DNA of 64,000 nt from Burhinus oedicnemus (lineage: Eukaryota > Chordata > Aves > Charadriiformes > Burhinidae): positions 580,456-644,455 of the forward strand of contig VFFE01007645.1 in NCBI GenBank assembly GCA_008921705.1, in the 5' to 3' direction. Shown here piece by piece: positions 36,045 to 46,280 of this stretch. Under the pieces are notes generated by a model. It was not told the origin of the DNA. It made no database searches and saw only the letters and a program-made list of their open reading frames with translations. Each line of letters opens with the position of its first letter. Position 1 is the stretch's first letter. A program made the translations under genes and the position numbers.

Positions 36045-36260
36045 CCTGACATCATTTTTGCATGGGAGGAGGCATTAACGGCTTATCTGGGCATTATCTT
36101 TGAGAGAAAAATCATTTAGCAGATATTAGCTATCTCTGGGTAGTAATGGGCCAGTGAAGAAAAATGTGTTTTGCTTAAGTGTTCATTACCATTGCAAGTT
36201 TCACTTGCTTAAAACAACTTGCATATTAAGTAGCAGTAATGTAAGCCTCATTAGGGGCTG
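36045..36260. promoter_or_regulatory. AT-rich block, possible conserved noncoding element
   Basis: Non-repetitive and CpG-poor, with words such as CATTAACGGCTTATCTGG, AGATATTAGCTATCTCTGG (a short near-palindrome) and TTGCATATTAAG. The mix of ATTA cores and GATA-like TTATCT words is enhancer-like. Conservation is untested. Confidence 0.22.
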
Positions 36261-37662
36261 CCCATATGTCTGGCAGTGAAAGGATTCATAGCTCTGGTGC
36301 TGTGAAAAAAATAAAGCCTTGCAAGGGTAAGCTGTTCCCAACCCTTTCCAGGGGCAATCCCGCCCTGCCGAGCTCCTCAGCCAGGTGGAAGCTCCCACTT
36401 CTGCTACTGGGTTGACCTGCAGTCATTCCCCCTCTCCTTCATGAATAGCTGCTCACCTATCCTTCCATCTTCAAGTGGTATATTACTCTGGAAGAGCAAA
36501 AGAGATTACTGGTATGCCCATCACTAGATTGGACTACTAGTGAAATAAAGTGCTATTCAAGGAAGATGAGCAAATGTATCGAAACGCAGCCCTAAGGAAG
36601 CGCTCCTCCCAGTGCGAATGGAGAATTATGGTCGGCTGTACGGAGCTTTGCCCCAGAGGGGAGCAGAGAGACCCGGAGAGCTAAGCCTTACAGCTTGAGA
36701 AGATACGTAATATTATTGGGAGAAGGGTTTTGACAAATTGAACATGTAAACATGCAAATTTGCAAATGTAAATTCGCACACAATGATGCAGATTTCTAAG
36801 TGTTCTGAATATTTTGGGAATGTGGAGATTTGGCTCTGAGAGAAAAAAATCAAGATTTGGTGTATTACTAGCCAGACCCAAACCAATAATGGAAAAATTT
36901 CACCCAAAACTGTAAGATGTGTTGTATTTTTCATGCCCCTAAGCAATGAATATTGGTATTTCCTACAATCTATAATACAAAGTAACTAATTTCTTCCAAG
37001 CATGCATTTTTATGAAGTTAGAAGAATAAAAATTATGACCTTGAAACAAAGTCATACTAATAGTAATAAACTACAAAATGTGTACGATCCAGTTTATCAT
37101 TATGCCTCAGTTAGATGAGATTAGCTAATCAGGCAGCTTATTTCCCAAACATCTATATGCTGCTATTGTTTGTTTGTTTGTTTGTAGTTCTGGCAGACAA
37201 GCCTCAAAAGGATGAAAAACATGATTAAGGATTTATTTACATTTTCTTTAAATATCAGCAGCATTATATTACGAACGACGCTTTTAATCACCTACCCAAT
37301 TCTGTGTTTATAATGTTGCCCATAATTTCTGAGCACTGATTTATTTTTTGACAAAGTATTGCTGGTTTATGTGCACATCCACAGAGCCTGATTCAACCCT
37401 CATTAGAGTCAAGAACCAACGGCTCTTGCAGACATCTGGGCGTTCAACCAGGTCCCACTGGTATCCGTTCAAGCACCAGCAATCACCAAAGAGCGACAGA
37501 GAACTTGCAGCTTCATCTCAAAATCTCAGGTCATGTCAAATCTGTAGTTTCCAAGCCAGTCCTCGGAGGGGCAGAGGTGAACGCGCGCGCTCCTACAACG
37601 ACCAGCCCCACTCTCGCCGGTGGCTTTTTAGCAGCAGCTCCGAAGGCAGTGTCCAGAGGAGG
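36261..37662. other. Unique sequence with a TTTG microsatellite
   Basis: Mostly AT-rich and non-repetitive. A (TTTG)n microsatellite of about five units lies at 37166-37184. A GCGCGCGC word occurs at about 37584 in an otherwise CpG-poor area. No gene was recognised. Confidence 0.5.
37166..37184. repeat. (TTTG)n microsatellite
   Basis: Nineteen bases of TTTG units with no interruption. A simple repeat with no attached transposon tail recognised. Confidence 0.85.
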
Positions 37663-37722
37663 CATCTTTATCCCTAAATTTCAGATAGGCAAACTGAGCA
37701 CGAAGTTAGACGGCATGCCTGA
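37663..37722 (-). mobile_element. Possible MIR fragment
   Basis: The plus strand reads ATCTTTATCCCTAAATTTCAG and then ATAGGCAAACTGAGCACGAAG. This parallels the complement of the MIR core ('tatccccattttacagatgaggaaactgaggcacagag') over about 45 bases. The similarity is moderate and the element is very short. Confidence 0.35.
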
Positions 37723-38299
37723 GCAGATCCATCATTTACGGTTGCTGAAGGTGGGAATTCTGCTCTCTCTGCTCCTTCCTGCCCTCACCCCCAGCTCCTG
37801 GCTGCGCAGCCCCAGCCTCCCCCTTGCACAGCCCGTCCCTCGTCACACACCCCATGAGCCACGGCAACCCACTAATCCGACAGAAAACCATCCACTTTTT
37901 CCACCCGGTTAGCAAGTTTGCAGTAGTTACCTTAACCCCACACTTCTGCACCTCCAAAGCCAACCTACTGCAGAGGACCGCCGCGATATTATCCCAACTT
38001 CATGTAAAATTACCAGCATCAAAAGCCTTGAGCCTGATTTCATCCCCCCTTCACACGAATCGAGAGGAACCACACTAGCACATACAAAAGCCACAAGTGA
38101 AGGGCGACCCAAGGCCTGAGGATCCCTGAGGATTCCACGATCCCTGGGTGGCCCTGGTGGCTCCTGCCGCCCTGGGCTGCGCACAGGCTGCCCGCTCGGC
38201 ACCTCGGATGCTGCCTGAGAAGGGAGGGGAAAAATCAAAGGCTGAGAACAAAGAAGGTCATTGAGCAGCTCTTTCAATCCTATCTTTATTTTAACCGTA
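37723..38299. other. Unique GC-richer sequence, no gene recognised
   Basis: C-rich plus strand with several overlapping open frames up to 135 codons, all unrecognised. No repeat or RNA gene was identified. Confidence 0.5.
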
Positions 38300-38500
38300 G
38301 CCCCAAGAGCTGAGAGCTGGGAAGACTTATTAGGTCATCCTGGGCGACTGCCTGCCAAAGCAGGAATACGCTCGGTAGTATTTTCTCAAGGGCTTTTATC
38401 CAGCTTATATTTAAATGATTCAAGTAATGGGGATTCCAGGATCGACCAGACTTTGCTGTTTGGAAAAACACGCTGCCAGCCAGCCTACATTTCCTTCTGC
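38300..38500 (-). mobile_element. Old CR1 LINE, 3' region
   Basis: On the plus strand the order is TTATTAGGTCATCCTGGGCG, CTGCCTGCCAAAGCAGGAAT, TCTCAAGGGCTTTTATCCAG, then TTTAAATGATTCAAGTAATG and GGGATTCCAG. This follows the antisense of older amniote CR1 3' regions ('gtcatctagtcc... ctgccaaagcaggat... tgtccagtc.. aaatgactcaagtgatgggg.. ttccac'). The copy is more diverged than the one at 26418 and lacks the terminal repeats, so it belongs to an earlier wave of insertion. It carries no coding remnant. Confidence 0.75.
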
Positions 38501-38984
38501 TCATTTTCATGCCATTCCTACTTGCCCTGCCTCCTTCTACCAACCAACACAACTTTTCCTGCGCTTTTGGAGCAGCTTCCCTGTCCCTGCCGTGCTTCAC
38601 TGGGGATGGGATGGAGTGAGGGGAGAGGCTGACTCACGTGAAACGCAGATTTAAGCACAAATGTATCTCCAAGATCTTGGGAATATTTGCTCCTTGGCTG
38701 CTGGCGTAAAACACTGCAGTCTTGGGAATGTCCGGAGAGGTTTAAAGCACAAACTGGTGATTTTAACAAACTACATCCCCTGCCCCGCTGGGTGTCTCCA
38801 ATGCCGCTACTGACAGCTGAATTACACCCCTCCCTCCAGCGCTTCTTGAAGCCATTCAGGCTTCTTTTAAGCATCCCTCCGTTTACAGCCCTCCCGCCCT
38901 AGCCCACAGCCTTCCAATCCGTCCAAGGGAGCCTTTGTTCCCCCAACCCACTCCAGAGAAACGAGGCCCTCGGCAAATTGCAGA
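38501..38984. other. Unique sequence, no gene recognised
   Basis: Mixed composition. Open frames of about 118-123 codons overlap on opposite strands and are unrecognised. No RNA gene was found. Confidence 0.5.
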
Positions 38985-39200
38985 CCGTCCTTTCAATTAT
39001 ATTTCTATAGTAATGCTGGCACATTAGTTCCACTTATCCTTGGTTAATAGTTCAGCTTATATTCAAACAGCCATTAACATAAAATCAACACAGCAATTTT
39101 GTATGAATTCTCATATCATTAATCCATTTAAAGTGGATACACAGTTCACACTCCAAATTCACTTAATTATTGACTTAATAACATTTTAAGAGGCCATGGT
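38985..39200. promoter_or_regulatory. AT-rich block, possible conserved noncoding element
   Basis: About 210 bases of nearly CpG-free AT-rich DNA packed with ATTA/TAAT cores, including CCATTAACATAAAATC, ATCATTAATCCATTTAAAG and TTAATTATTGACTTAATAAC. It lies between two GC-richer stretches, so the compositional edge is sharp. This is typical of homeodomain-rich enhancers, but conservation is only inferred. Confidence 0.3.
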
Positions 39201-40039
39201 CTTTGGCTCCATTGGAATGCGATCTTGGGGTTTTTTTCCCCCTCTCTCTACTTTTATAGGTTTTCTGCAGAAGTTAATTTTACAAGGTTTGGGTAATGCT
39301 TGGAGGTGTCTCACCTCTGTGAGAAACCCTCACCTAATTATAGGTTCAATCTCACGAGGAATAACCTTACAGAGCCCGTTGGCTGTTCGGTTGGCCCAGT
39401 TGGGGGAAAGAGTGGAAAAGTCTGCGATGGGCTGCATAAACTGGACCCCATTTGCCCAAACCCCTCCATGGGAGGCAGCCCCGAGCATCCCGGCCTGGAG
39501 CATCCCGGGGAGCTCCTTTTGGCCTCCTCCACTGCCGTGGGCTGCAGGAGGCCCCCACATTGTCCTGCTCTGGTGGCAGCCATGAGCCCTGCTGAGGAAG
39601 GGGAGATAATTACATCTTCCTCTGTATCTAGTGTAATTAGCTCTCTACCTGTGGCACGGACAGTGGATATATCTTGAATATTTCTAAGCACTACACGCAA
39701 AATGAATAGTTTCATCAAAATTGTCTATGAAGAAGCTTGTTTTCCTCCACAATTTGATTCAATACTTCTTTTTTCTCACTCCTTCCCCATCCCTCTGTTT
39801 CTCTCGTTGTCGTCATCCATGGCGAATGATGTTGTTTGCGCTTCAGTTGCTGTTACAGGGCAAAAGCAATCAGCAAGCAGCGGGTCTTGCATTTCACTTT
39901 GAAAAATGTCAGGTTAGGACTTGTCTGAATCCTCGCATAATTTGTGCCGCTGTTGGAGGCCTTTCCCAGAGACTCGTCTTCCTCCAGTGGCTCCGGTGGG
40001 ATTTGGGAGCATGAACGAAGATCTGGGGAGGATCAGAAA
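39201..40039. other. Unique sequence, no gene recognised
   Basis: GC-rich at 39360-39600 and mixed afterwards. Overlapping open frames of up to 129 codons on both strands have no recognised similarity. No repeats were recognised. Confidence 0.5.
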
Positions 40040-40054
40040 AACATGTGAGAGCTG

Positions 40055-40235
40055 TGGGGGAACGCGTGCACGGCTGACACAGACCACTGTCCCTTCCAGC
40101 CTCCCTGCGTGTCTGGGCGCTTCCCCAAGGGCCGCTGGTGACGACAGAGGAGGATGCTTAGCGCTACGCCGTGTCCCGGCCGGATCCCACCTCACTGTCG
40201 CGCCAGGCAGGGCTATCGGAGTCAAGCGATAGGTA
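40055..40235. promoter_or_regulatory. CpG-dense patch
   Basis: About 16 CpG in 180 bases by direct count, well above the surrounding density. It opens a CpG-rich interval that continues with gaps to 41905. No exon, TATA box or recognised gene lies downstream on either strand. It could be part of an orphan CpG island. Confidence 0.4.
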
Positions 40236-40735
40236 AGTCCATGCTGGACACGCCGTTTGGCAAAGTCCTTGAACACTACTTGGAGCCACCCGTGATTGCC
40301 CTGGCTGTGTCGCAAGCCGCATCTCGCAGTGTAGACTTACCTCAAACACCACTTCTCCTCTCCGAGACAGCAGGGCAAGCCAGGCATCCCCGCCGGCCGC
40401 AATCCATTCGGAGCACTACATTGGCAGGAAAACTTTGCTTTAATAGACACCAGCGGAGACTAATTGCATTAGGCTTTCTGCTGGAGAGGGGTCACTGGAG
40501 CCTACGAGGCTGCTCTGCTTTCCCCTGCCTTTCAGAGAGGCGAGTGCTTGGAGGATCGCGTCGATGGACAGGAGCCAAACTTTGCTAATGCACTCTTGCC
40601 GCCGACGTCAGCGAAAGCAGGGTCAGGGGCACAGCGCGGCGGGTTGTGAGCACACGCTTTCATTCGGATATTGCAGGAGAGGAAAGAGCAGAACATCCCA
40701 GGGCAGACGATAACCGCAGTGTGCGGTTTCTTCTT
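40236..40735. other. GC-rich unique sequence
   Basis: Further small CpG clusters occur at 40385-40410 and 40545-40650. A 144-codon open frame (40154-40588, plus strand) is unrecognised. No repeat was found. Confidence 0.45.
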
Positions 40736-40739
40736 CTCA

Positions 40740-41095
40740 ATGGGCCCTTAGGCTGTTTCCCACATCTTTACCACTCTTAACACCATTCTCACTTAATTTA
40801 GGCATGTGGGAATTCCCAGGTAGTGTTTGCCTGGGACTACCTTTAAAAGAACGGGCCGGTACTTGATAAAACTAGGTGCAACTTTGCACTCATTTTATTG
40901 CTTGCTTGGTTATCACTCTGAGAATAAATGTTATTTCCTATTTGAGATTCGAGACTTATCTGCACCAGTAAAAGCAGTCCTTTTTTTGTTTAATGTCTTC
41001 TGATGCATCTACTTATTTTATAAGGTGACACTGTAATCCTGCTTTTACTATAAAATACAATAAAACAATATTGAAAGGAGTTGTAAAACCGCCCC
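40740..41095. promoter_or_regulatory. AT-rich block between CpG patches
   Basis: A sharp change to AT-rich, almost CpG-free sequence. It contains CACTTAATTTAGGCATG, GCAACTTTGCACTCATTTTATTG and TAAAATACAATAAAACAATATTG. It sits between two CpG-dense patches, an arrangement compatible with a conserved regulatory element next to an orphan CpG island. The evidence is compositional. Confidence 0.28.
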
Positions 41096-41212
41096 TGAAA
41101 CTCTGTGACATTTCACAAAACATTGGCAAACATCTCCACGTTCTTCTTAAATTTGCCACAGATTTTCCAAACGCTGTGTTTATAAAACACAGCCCTCCTG
41201 AACAGCAGCTCC

Positions 41213-41905
41213 TCTGAGCGAGGTCCAGAGCCTGCTTTCAGGCACCGCGCGGACCCGCGCTCCTGCTGCAGGCGTTCACGTGTCCCTGGGGACCGCGGTC
41301 CCTCCCGCAGCTGCTGGGGAGACGCCGCAACTGAGCACTCGCCTGTCCCCACCGCGCAGGCAGCACCCGTCGCCACTCCGGGCGGTTCGAAGGGTACAAC
41401 AGGACAGGAGAAAGGCTACTGAAAAACCCAGACTGCCCCTAAATGGCCAGCTTCACGTCAGGATGCTGATGACACGACCCGGGCAGCGCAGGACGACTAC
41501 ATGCGGTGGCCATGCGAGTCCCTGGGGCTCGGCTCCCTGCCCAGCGGCACAGGCATCGCTCGGAGACCTGAGAGCCCAACAGGCTCCGTAAGCAAAAAGG
41601 CTGTATTTCTACCTGGTGTTTTTAAGGGAAAAAAATAAAATAAAAATAAAAATCAGACTTTTTGTGTACAGCACATGAGCAGGTTAGTGCGCAGAGCTCA
41701 CCCGCCATCTGCCCGATGTGTCTGCACCAGACAGACCCCCGCGGGGACGCGGGTGGCGTGTCCCCTCAGCTGCGGGCTGGTGCGCGTGGCGGTAGCACAG
41801 GCGCTGCTGCTCATCCTCCAGCGCCCGACCTGGGACGCGTCTGGATAAACCGGGCTGCCGAGCTCCAGCCTCGAGCCAGAACGCAGGCAGCAGCGGGAGT
41901 GGAAA
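41213..41905. promoter_or_regulatory. CpG-island-like region without a recognised gene
   Basis: Direct counting gives about 33 CpG at 41213-41595 and about 22 at 41690-41905. The densest part, 41213-41392, has about 21 CpG in 180 bases. The two halves are split by an A-rich stretch at 41625-41652. In birds, unmethylated CpG islands usually mark promoters, but no exon-like open frame or known gene start is visible on either strand. Overlapping frames of 87-103 codons here are expected from stop-poor GC-rich DNA. Candidate roles are an orphan promoter, a noncoding-RNA start or a distal regulatory element. Confidence 0.5.
41625..41652. repeat. A-rich simple repeat (AAAAT units)
   Basis: Runs of A broken by single T bases, giving irregular AAAAT units. 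It interrupts the CpG-rich block and may be the remnant tail of a retroposed sequence, though no body is recognised. Confidence 0.7.
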
Positions 41906-42429
41906 AGTACATCTTTCCCACGTGTATCCATTGACTCCTACCGCCCCGTTCCTCTCCAGGCTGCACACCAGTTAATATAAACTAACTTGGAGGGCTGCCC
42001 TGCTTTCGAGATTCACGTCATGCTTCCTGTTGGGCCCCTCGCCATCCTCATAAATACGTACCGAAACGATGGTCGTTGTTCCAGAATAGATCACGTCGTA
42101 ATCAAATCTGGAACAATCCAGTTAAATATTTTCTCTGTCTTACTGGGTCCAGCTATTTGCTGTGGAGAAACACCATTAGAGGGGACAGCCTAAGGTTAAC
42201 AGGTCCCAAATGTAACACACACACACCTTTTCAAGACAACACTTAGGAGAAAGAAAGGAATCGAGTCACTGCTGGGCTCCTCCAGGGCATCTGCCAGCGA
42301 TACCCAGCCGGCAGGATGTGTCCATGGACACCCCACCTACAGCCAGCTCCTGTACACAGCCTCCCCCTTCCAAGGTGCTGCCCAAGAGAAGCACCAAGAT
42401 GCTCAGAAACACCCTTCTCAGAAATAAAG
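41906..42429. other. Unique sequence, nothing recognised
   Basis: Mixed composition with a short ACACACACACC word at 42216. No gene, RNA or repeat family was recognised. Confidence 0.5.
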
Positions 42430-42505
42430 GTAATTCCCAGTGAGCCAACCATCTACATTCCCATGAACTTCAGTGGGATGAGGATTCGGAGCCTAGTTGT
42501 AGGCC
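42430..42505. mobile_element. Possible ancient MITE fragment
   Basis: CATTCCCATGAACTTCAGTG followed by GGATGAGGATTCGGAGCC resembles the 'cattgacttcagtgggagcaggatttggccc' end of a palindromic archosaur and turtle MITE. The other arm is not evident. This is family memory only. Confidence 0.35.
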
Positions 42506-43597
42506 TGGAGAGCACAGGAAGGGTCAGTGATGCACAGCTGTAAGTCAGAGAACAAGCGCCAAGAATTGTCTTTCTCTCTGGAAGGTAGAAGTTACGCAGA
42601 CACCTTCATACGCACCCTGGTTGCGTTTGCACATGGCAGGTGTTACCAGGAGGACACTACGGCACAATCCGCTTGGTCTTCCTTGCAGAAACAGAACGAA
42701 GAGGAGCAATACTTCATTTAATTTCCGTGTTTGTGGGAAAACAACAAAATCCCGATTACTGTATATGATTCTAAAAAGGTAGAAGGACACATCTTTTTTT
42801 AATACAGATGAAAGAGGAAAATGAGAAAACATGTTCATACCAATCAATGAGACAGATTAGGATTTTATCCAGTGTATGTTTTAGACAGATGGGCCTTTCT
42901 TAATGCCTTGGGCTTTTCCTCTTCCCCACTTTTTGCAGTTAAGATAAAGGTGCCCAGCCAACTATTGAGACTCTTTCTGTCTGTGCTGAACCATGCCCAC
43001 CCCCCAGAAAAGCCACCCAAAAGCCTGTGCCTACCCTATTTCACCCTACTTTTTATAGAATTACATCTCTTTGGTAGTTCAGCTCTACCTGAAATCCTTA
43101 GATCCTCTCATGATTTTCATCTAGAGCTCTATGATCTACATAGTCCTGACCATTTCTGCATAGATAAATGAGCTGCAGAAAGACTGAACTACTTGAATAT
43201 AAGAAAGTCTACATTAATGGAAATGACCTAAAGCCATATCCACCAAATCCTTGATAATGCTCAGACTGCTCAATTTTTATCTGTAAGAACATTTTATTGC
43301 AGCCCTGGGTCACAACTGGACACCTTGTTTCGTGGAGGACATGTTCAGATGAATTTCTGCTTCGCATCAAAACAAAACACCAACATTTCAAAATCCCCTG
43401 CAACAGACATTTTGGAGGAAACAGTTGCTTCTGGATTTATCAAAACATTTAGTTTCTGCATGAATTACTTATTTTTATTTTTGACAGTTTCTATGACAGT
43501 AGGAAAAATATAATTTGAAATTCTCCAACGGGTAATTGAAGTTTCTTGTTTTACTACTGCAGACATGGACCATTCTGATGCTGCTGTAATTTTCTTG
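42506..43597. other. Unique sequence, no gene recognised
   Basis: AT-rich to mixed, non-repetitive. Open frames are at most 100 codons and unrecognised. Confidence 0.5.
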
Positions 43598-43631
43598 TCT
43601 CTCTCTTTTTTTTTTCCCCCCCTCCCTCTCT
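43598..43631. repeat. Pyrimidine tract
   Basis: Thirty-four bases of only C and T, with runs of T and C. A splice-acceptor reading was considered, but no AG-bounded exon with a recognisable product follows. Confidence 0.8.
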
Positions 43632-44664
43632 ACACCAAAACCCAGCTGGACTACACAACGTGATTTCACAAACAGTTTTGACTGTGGTGGAATTCCATCC
43701 CCGGTAAAGATACTCGGTGAACATCCCCATGAGCAGCTTTGTCTTGCTGTCAGAGGTACCGATCAACCGAGCGCCGGCACCTGAACAAGCGGGTTTTGCT
43801 CTGCCTTTTTCGTTTGCAGATGCGTGGTACTGCCCAAGCACAGGGTTGCTGTAGTACCGCTGCCTCTCGCCCACATCTTTTTTTTCCTTTCTTGGGGATT
43901 TTTTTTTTTTTTTCTCCTTCCTTTCTCCATCAACACAAGTTTTCTGTGGCAGAGCGGGATGCAGGGCTTGAGTTGGTCAAGCTGCAGTTCAGCAGGATCC
44001 CAGACGTGCTGGGCTTCTCAGATGGTGAACAAAGATTCCAAACAAGAGGTATTTGCTGTAACATGAAGCAGATGTAGTCTAAACTTACTTTTTGGAGATG
44101 AGCAGGAAAAAAGGCCCATCAGAATTGTTGCATCAGTTCCGCAACGAGGTTTCACAGTGCTCACGAGCAACCCTGGGGGCTCGAGGGGATTTTTCTTTTC
44201 ACTGTGCATCAAGTACGCGGTGCCGTCCACGTGGTGTTCTGCCGTAGGCTGCCACATACTTTGCTATTGTCTCTTCCTTCCCCCAAAGCCATAGAAAATT
44301 CCTCTGCCTCATGTTTTATTTACAAGTTTTTGTGGTTTGTTGTTTTATCAGTTTGGGTGGGTGAAGGAAAATTAGTTTTATGGATTTTTTTTTTATTTTT
44401 TTTTTTCCAGAGAAGGGGAGAACAACTTCTCTCAAGACGCTACAGTAATGGCTTGCAACTTGTCAGGGACTCTCCTGCTTTACAGAAGATAGAATATAGG
44501 TTCCTCTGGTTTGGGTCCTGAACTGAAACAAACTTTCCTCTGAGCAGGCTGTGAGACCGAGTGCTCAACTCTGAACACCAGAGGAAAAAAGCCAGCGCTG
44601 CCATTCAGGTCCTGCGTGACCTGCGGCTGACAGCTCGTCTTCCACAGTTGTGTCTGCTGTACTC
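43632..44664. other. Unique sequence with T-rich tracts
   Basis: Contains T15 at 43899-43913 within a longer pyrimidine tract to 43928, and another T-rich tract at about 44387-44407 ending in CCAG. The latter looks like a strong splice acceptor, but the following open frame is short and unrecognised. No repeat family was recognised. Confidence 0.5.
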
Positions 44665-44691
44665 ACTGGGGGAGGGTAAAGCTCCCCCAGT
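44665..44691. other. Perfect 10-bp inverted repeat (hairpin)
   Basis: ACTGGGGGAG and CTCCCCCAGT are exact complements around a seven-base loop. The stem is GC-rich and would be stable in DNA or RNA. There is no T run after it, and bacterial-type termination is not relevant here. It may be chance or a structured element. Confidence 0.7.
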
Positions 44692-46039
44692 CCTACGCAG
44701 GAGGCAAAGACTGGAGGCAGATTTCTACCCTTGGAGTATCAGGATCCAAGGAAACGGCAAATGGAAAAAGACAACACCTACACAGAAAATAAAAATTGTA
44801 TATGAAGAGCTCAGAAAACATGGTAGCGTGCAGCACTGATTCCTTCTCCTTGGGTAAGGTAAAGGCTGTACCATTATAATCTCTTTTCCTGGTCCAATTC
44901 GTTTTGGCAGAGACCACAGCTTCACCTCAGCACGTGGCACACCGGGTGACAAGTTGTACCAACCCATCCCACAGCGATTCTCCGGAGATCCGCGCGTTGA
45001 GCAGTCCTTCCTAGCCAACACGCAGGAGAAAGCAGCTGGGTTTTTCCACATTTGGGGGCTGGGAACAAACGACACGCAGGACCAGAACCACTCGCCTCTT
45101 GGAGCTAGCAAGGGGAAGAGGTCTGCATGAAACACTCTTTGTGCAGGAGAAGAAAAAGAAAAGCCACCCGTATTTTTTCAGCTGCATTCAGTACAATTTC
45201 ATATTTACATTGAAATCAGCACCCTTGGAAGGGGGTAGAGTCCAGGTCTGAAAGCCAGGAGTTGTTTGAGAACATCTTTCTCTGTGAGCCAAACTTCTCT
45301 CATTCCGTATGGCCAGAAGGATGGGAAAGGCTTTACGGGGGCCCTAGGGAGGATGGAGCAGCTCACTGCGAAGCATCCTTGGGGCCGGCGTTCGCCCGAC
45401 AGCCACGGGCTGCTCAGCCCTCGCTGCCGGGGCGGCTGCCCTCCCACCCGCAGAACCCTGCCCGTCCCAGTGCAGCTGGTTCCTCCCAGTATGGGACTGG
45501 CTTGCATTAGGAAGGATGAGCTGGTACAGCCTGGCCACACACCCCCCTAAGGGAAATACAGCTCACACCCATGACAGAATCCAGTTGTCAGCGTAGCTTC
45601 AGCTGGTTCTCTCCGCAAACAAGCTGTTAGAGCAAGAGGATGTTGTTGCTGCATAGATGTATCTCCACTGGGGCTTTTCTCCAAAATTAAAGAACTGAAG
45701 AAAAAAAAATCATACTTCTGTGGAGAAGTAGACTGAGCCCCAGCATTTGAGAAAACTTTTTTTTTTTTAAAGGGCAATATATATATATAATCCTGATCAT
45801 TTTTCACTTCATTGAAGGAAGTCATGGGTGGATACTGTTATGGAACAGTTTTGAACAGCAGTCACAAAAAGGTCCTAGAAATTGGCTATTTAGGATTAGA
45901 GAGAAAAACTCATGTTTAAGCACAGTACAATTTTACTCCAGCAACTAAGGAAGATGGGTGATAAATATTAGATAACTCATAATACTATTATTTTATTTCT
46001 AATGCCTACTACAAATACAGGACACAGATTTGAAACAGG
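44692..46039. other. Unique sequence, no gene recognised
   Basis: Contains a small CpG cluster at 45380-45475, a T12 run at 45757-45768 and an (AT)n microsatellite at 45777-45789. Overlapping open frames of up to 136 codons are unrecognised. Confidence 0.5.
45777..45789. repeat. (AT)n microsatellite
   Basis: Thirteen bases of alternating A and T, a few bases after a T12 run. Probably variable in length. Confidence 0.85.
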
Positions 46040-46280
46040 AAATCAAGCCAGTTTTTTTAACTACTAGTGATAAAATGCTTTAAGCTTTGCATTAGCCGCA
46101 ACCAATACAGTGCCTTTGATTCCACTAATCAATCTTAATTGATAAAATGAATGCACTTCATCTTTGGATATTATTGCCAGCACATTCTGCCGCTTTCCAT
46201 TACAATCCATTCAGGCAGATACCTGATGATCACACCTGAGCACCCTTCCATTTCGTTCTCACTTTCAACTTCTGATTAAT
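46040..46280. promoter_or_regulatory. Candidate conserved noncoding element
   Basis: Non-repetitive, CpG-poor DNA with a dense set of recognisable factor-type words: TTTGCAT (octamer-like half, 46086-46092), CCAAT (about 46101), CCTTTGAT (TCF/LEF-like, 46113-46120), TAATTGAT (homeodomain-like, 46136-46143) and CATCTTTGGA. This is the best enhancer-like block in the window by motif density. It is flanked by ordinary sequence, with a GC-rich change at about 46300. Conservation is not testable here. Confidence 0.33.

Noticed and set aside
44387..44410. Strong-looking splice acceptor (T-rich tract ending CCAG)
   Set aside because: The sequence after it does not give a recognisable exon or a matching donor. 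T-rich tracts are common in this window.
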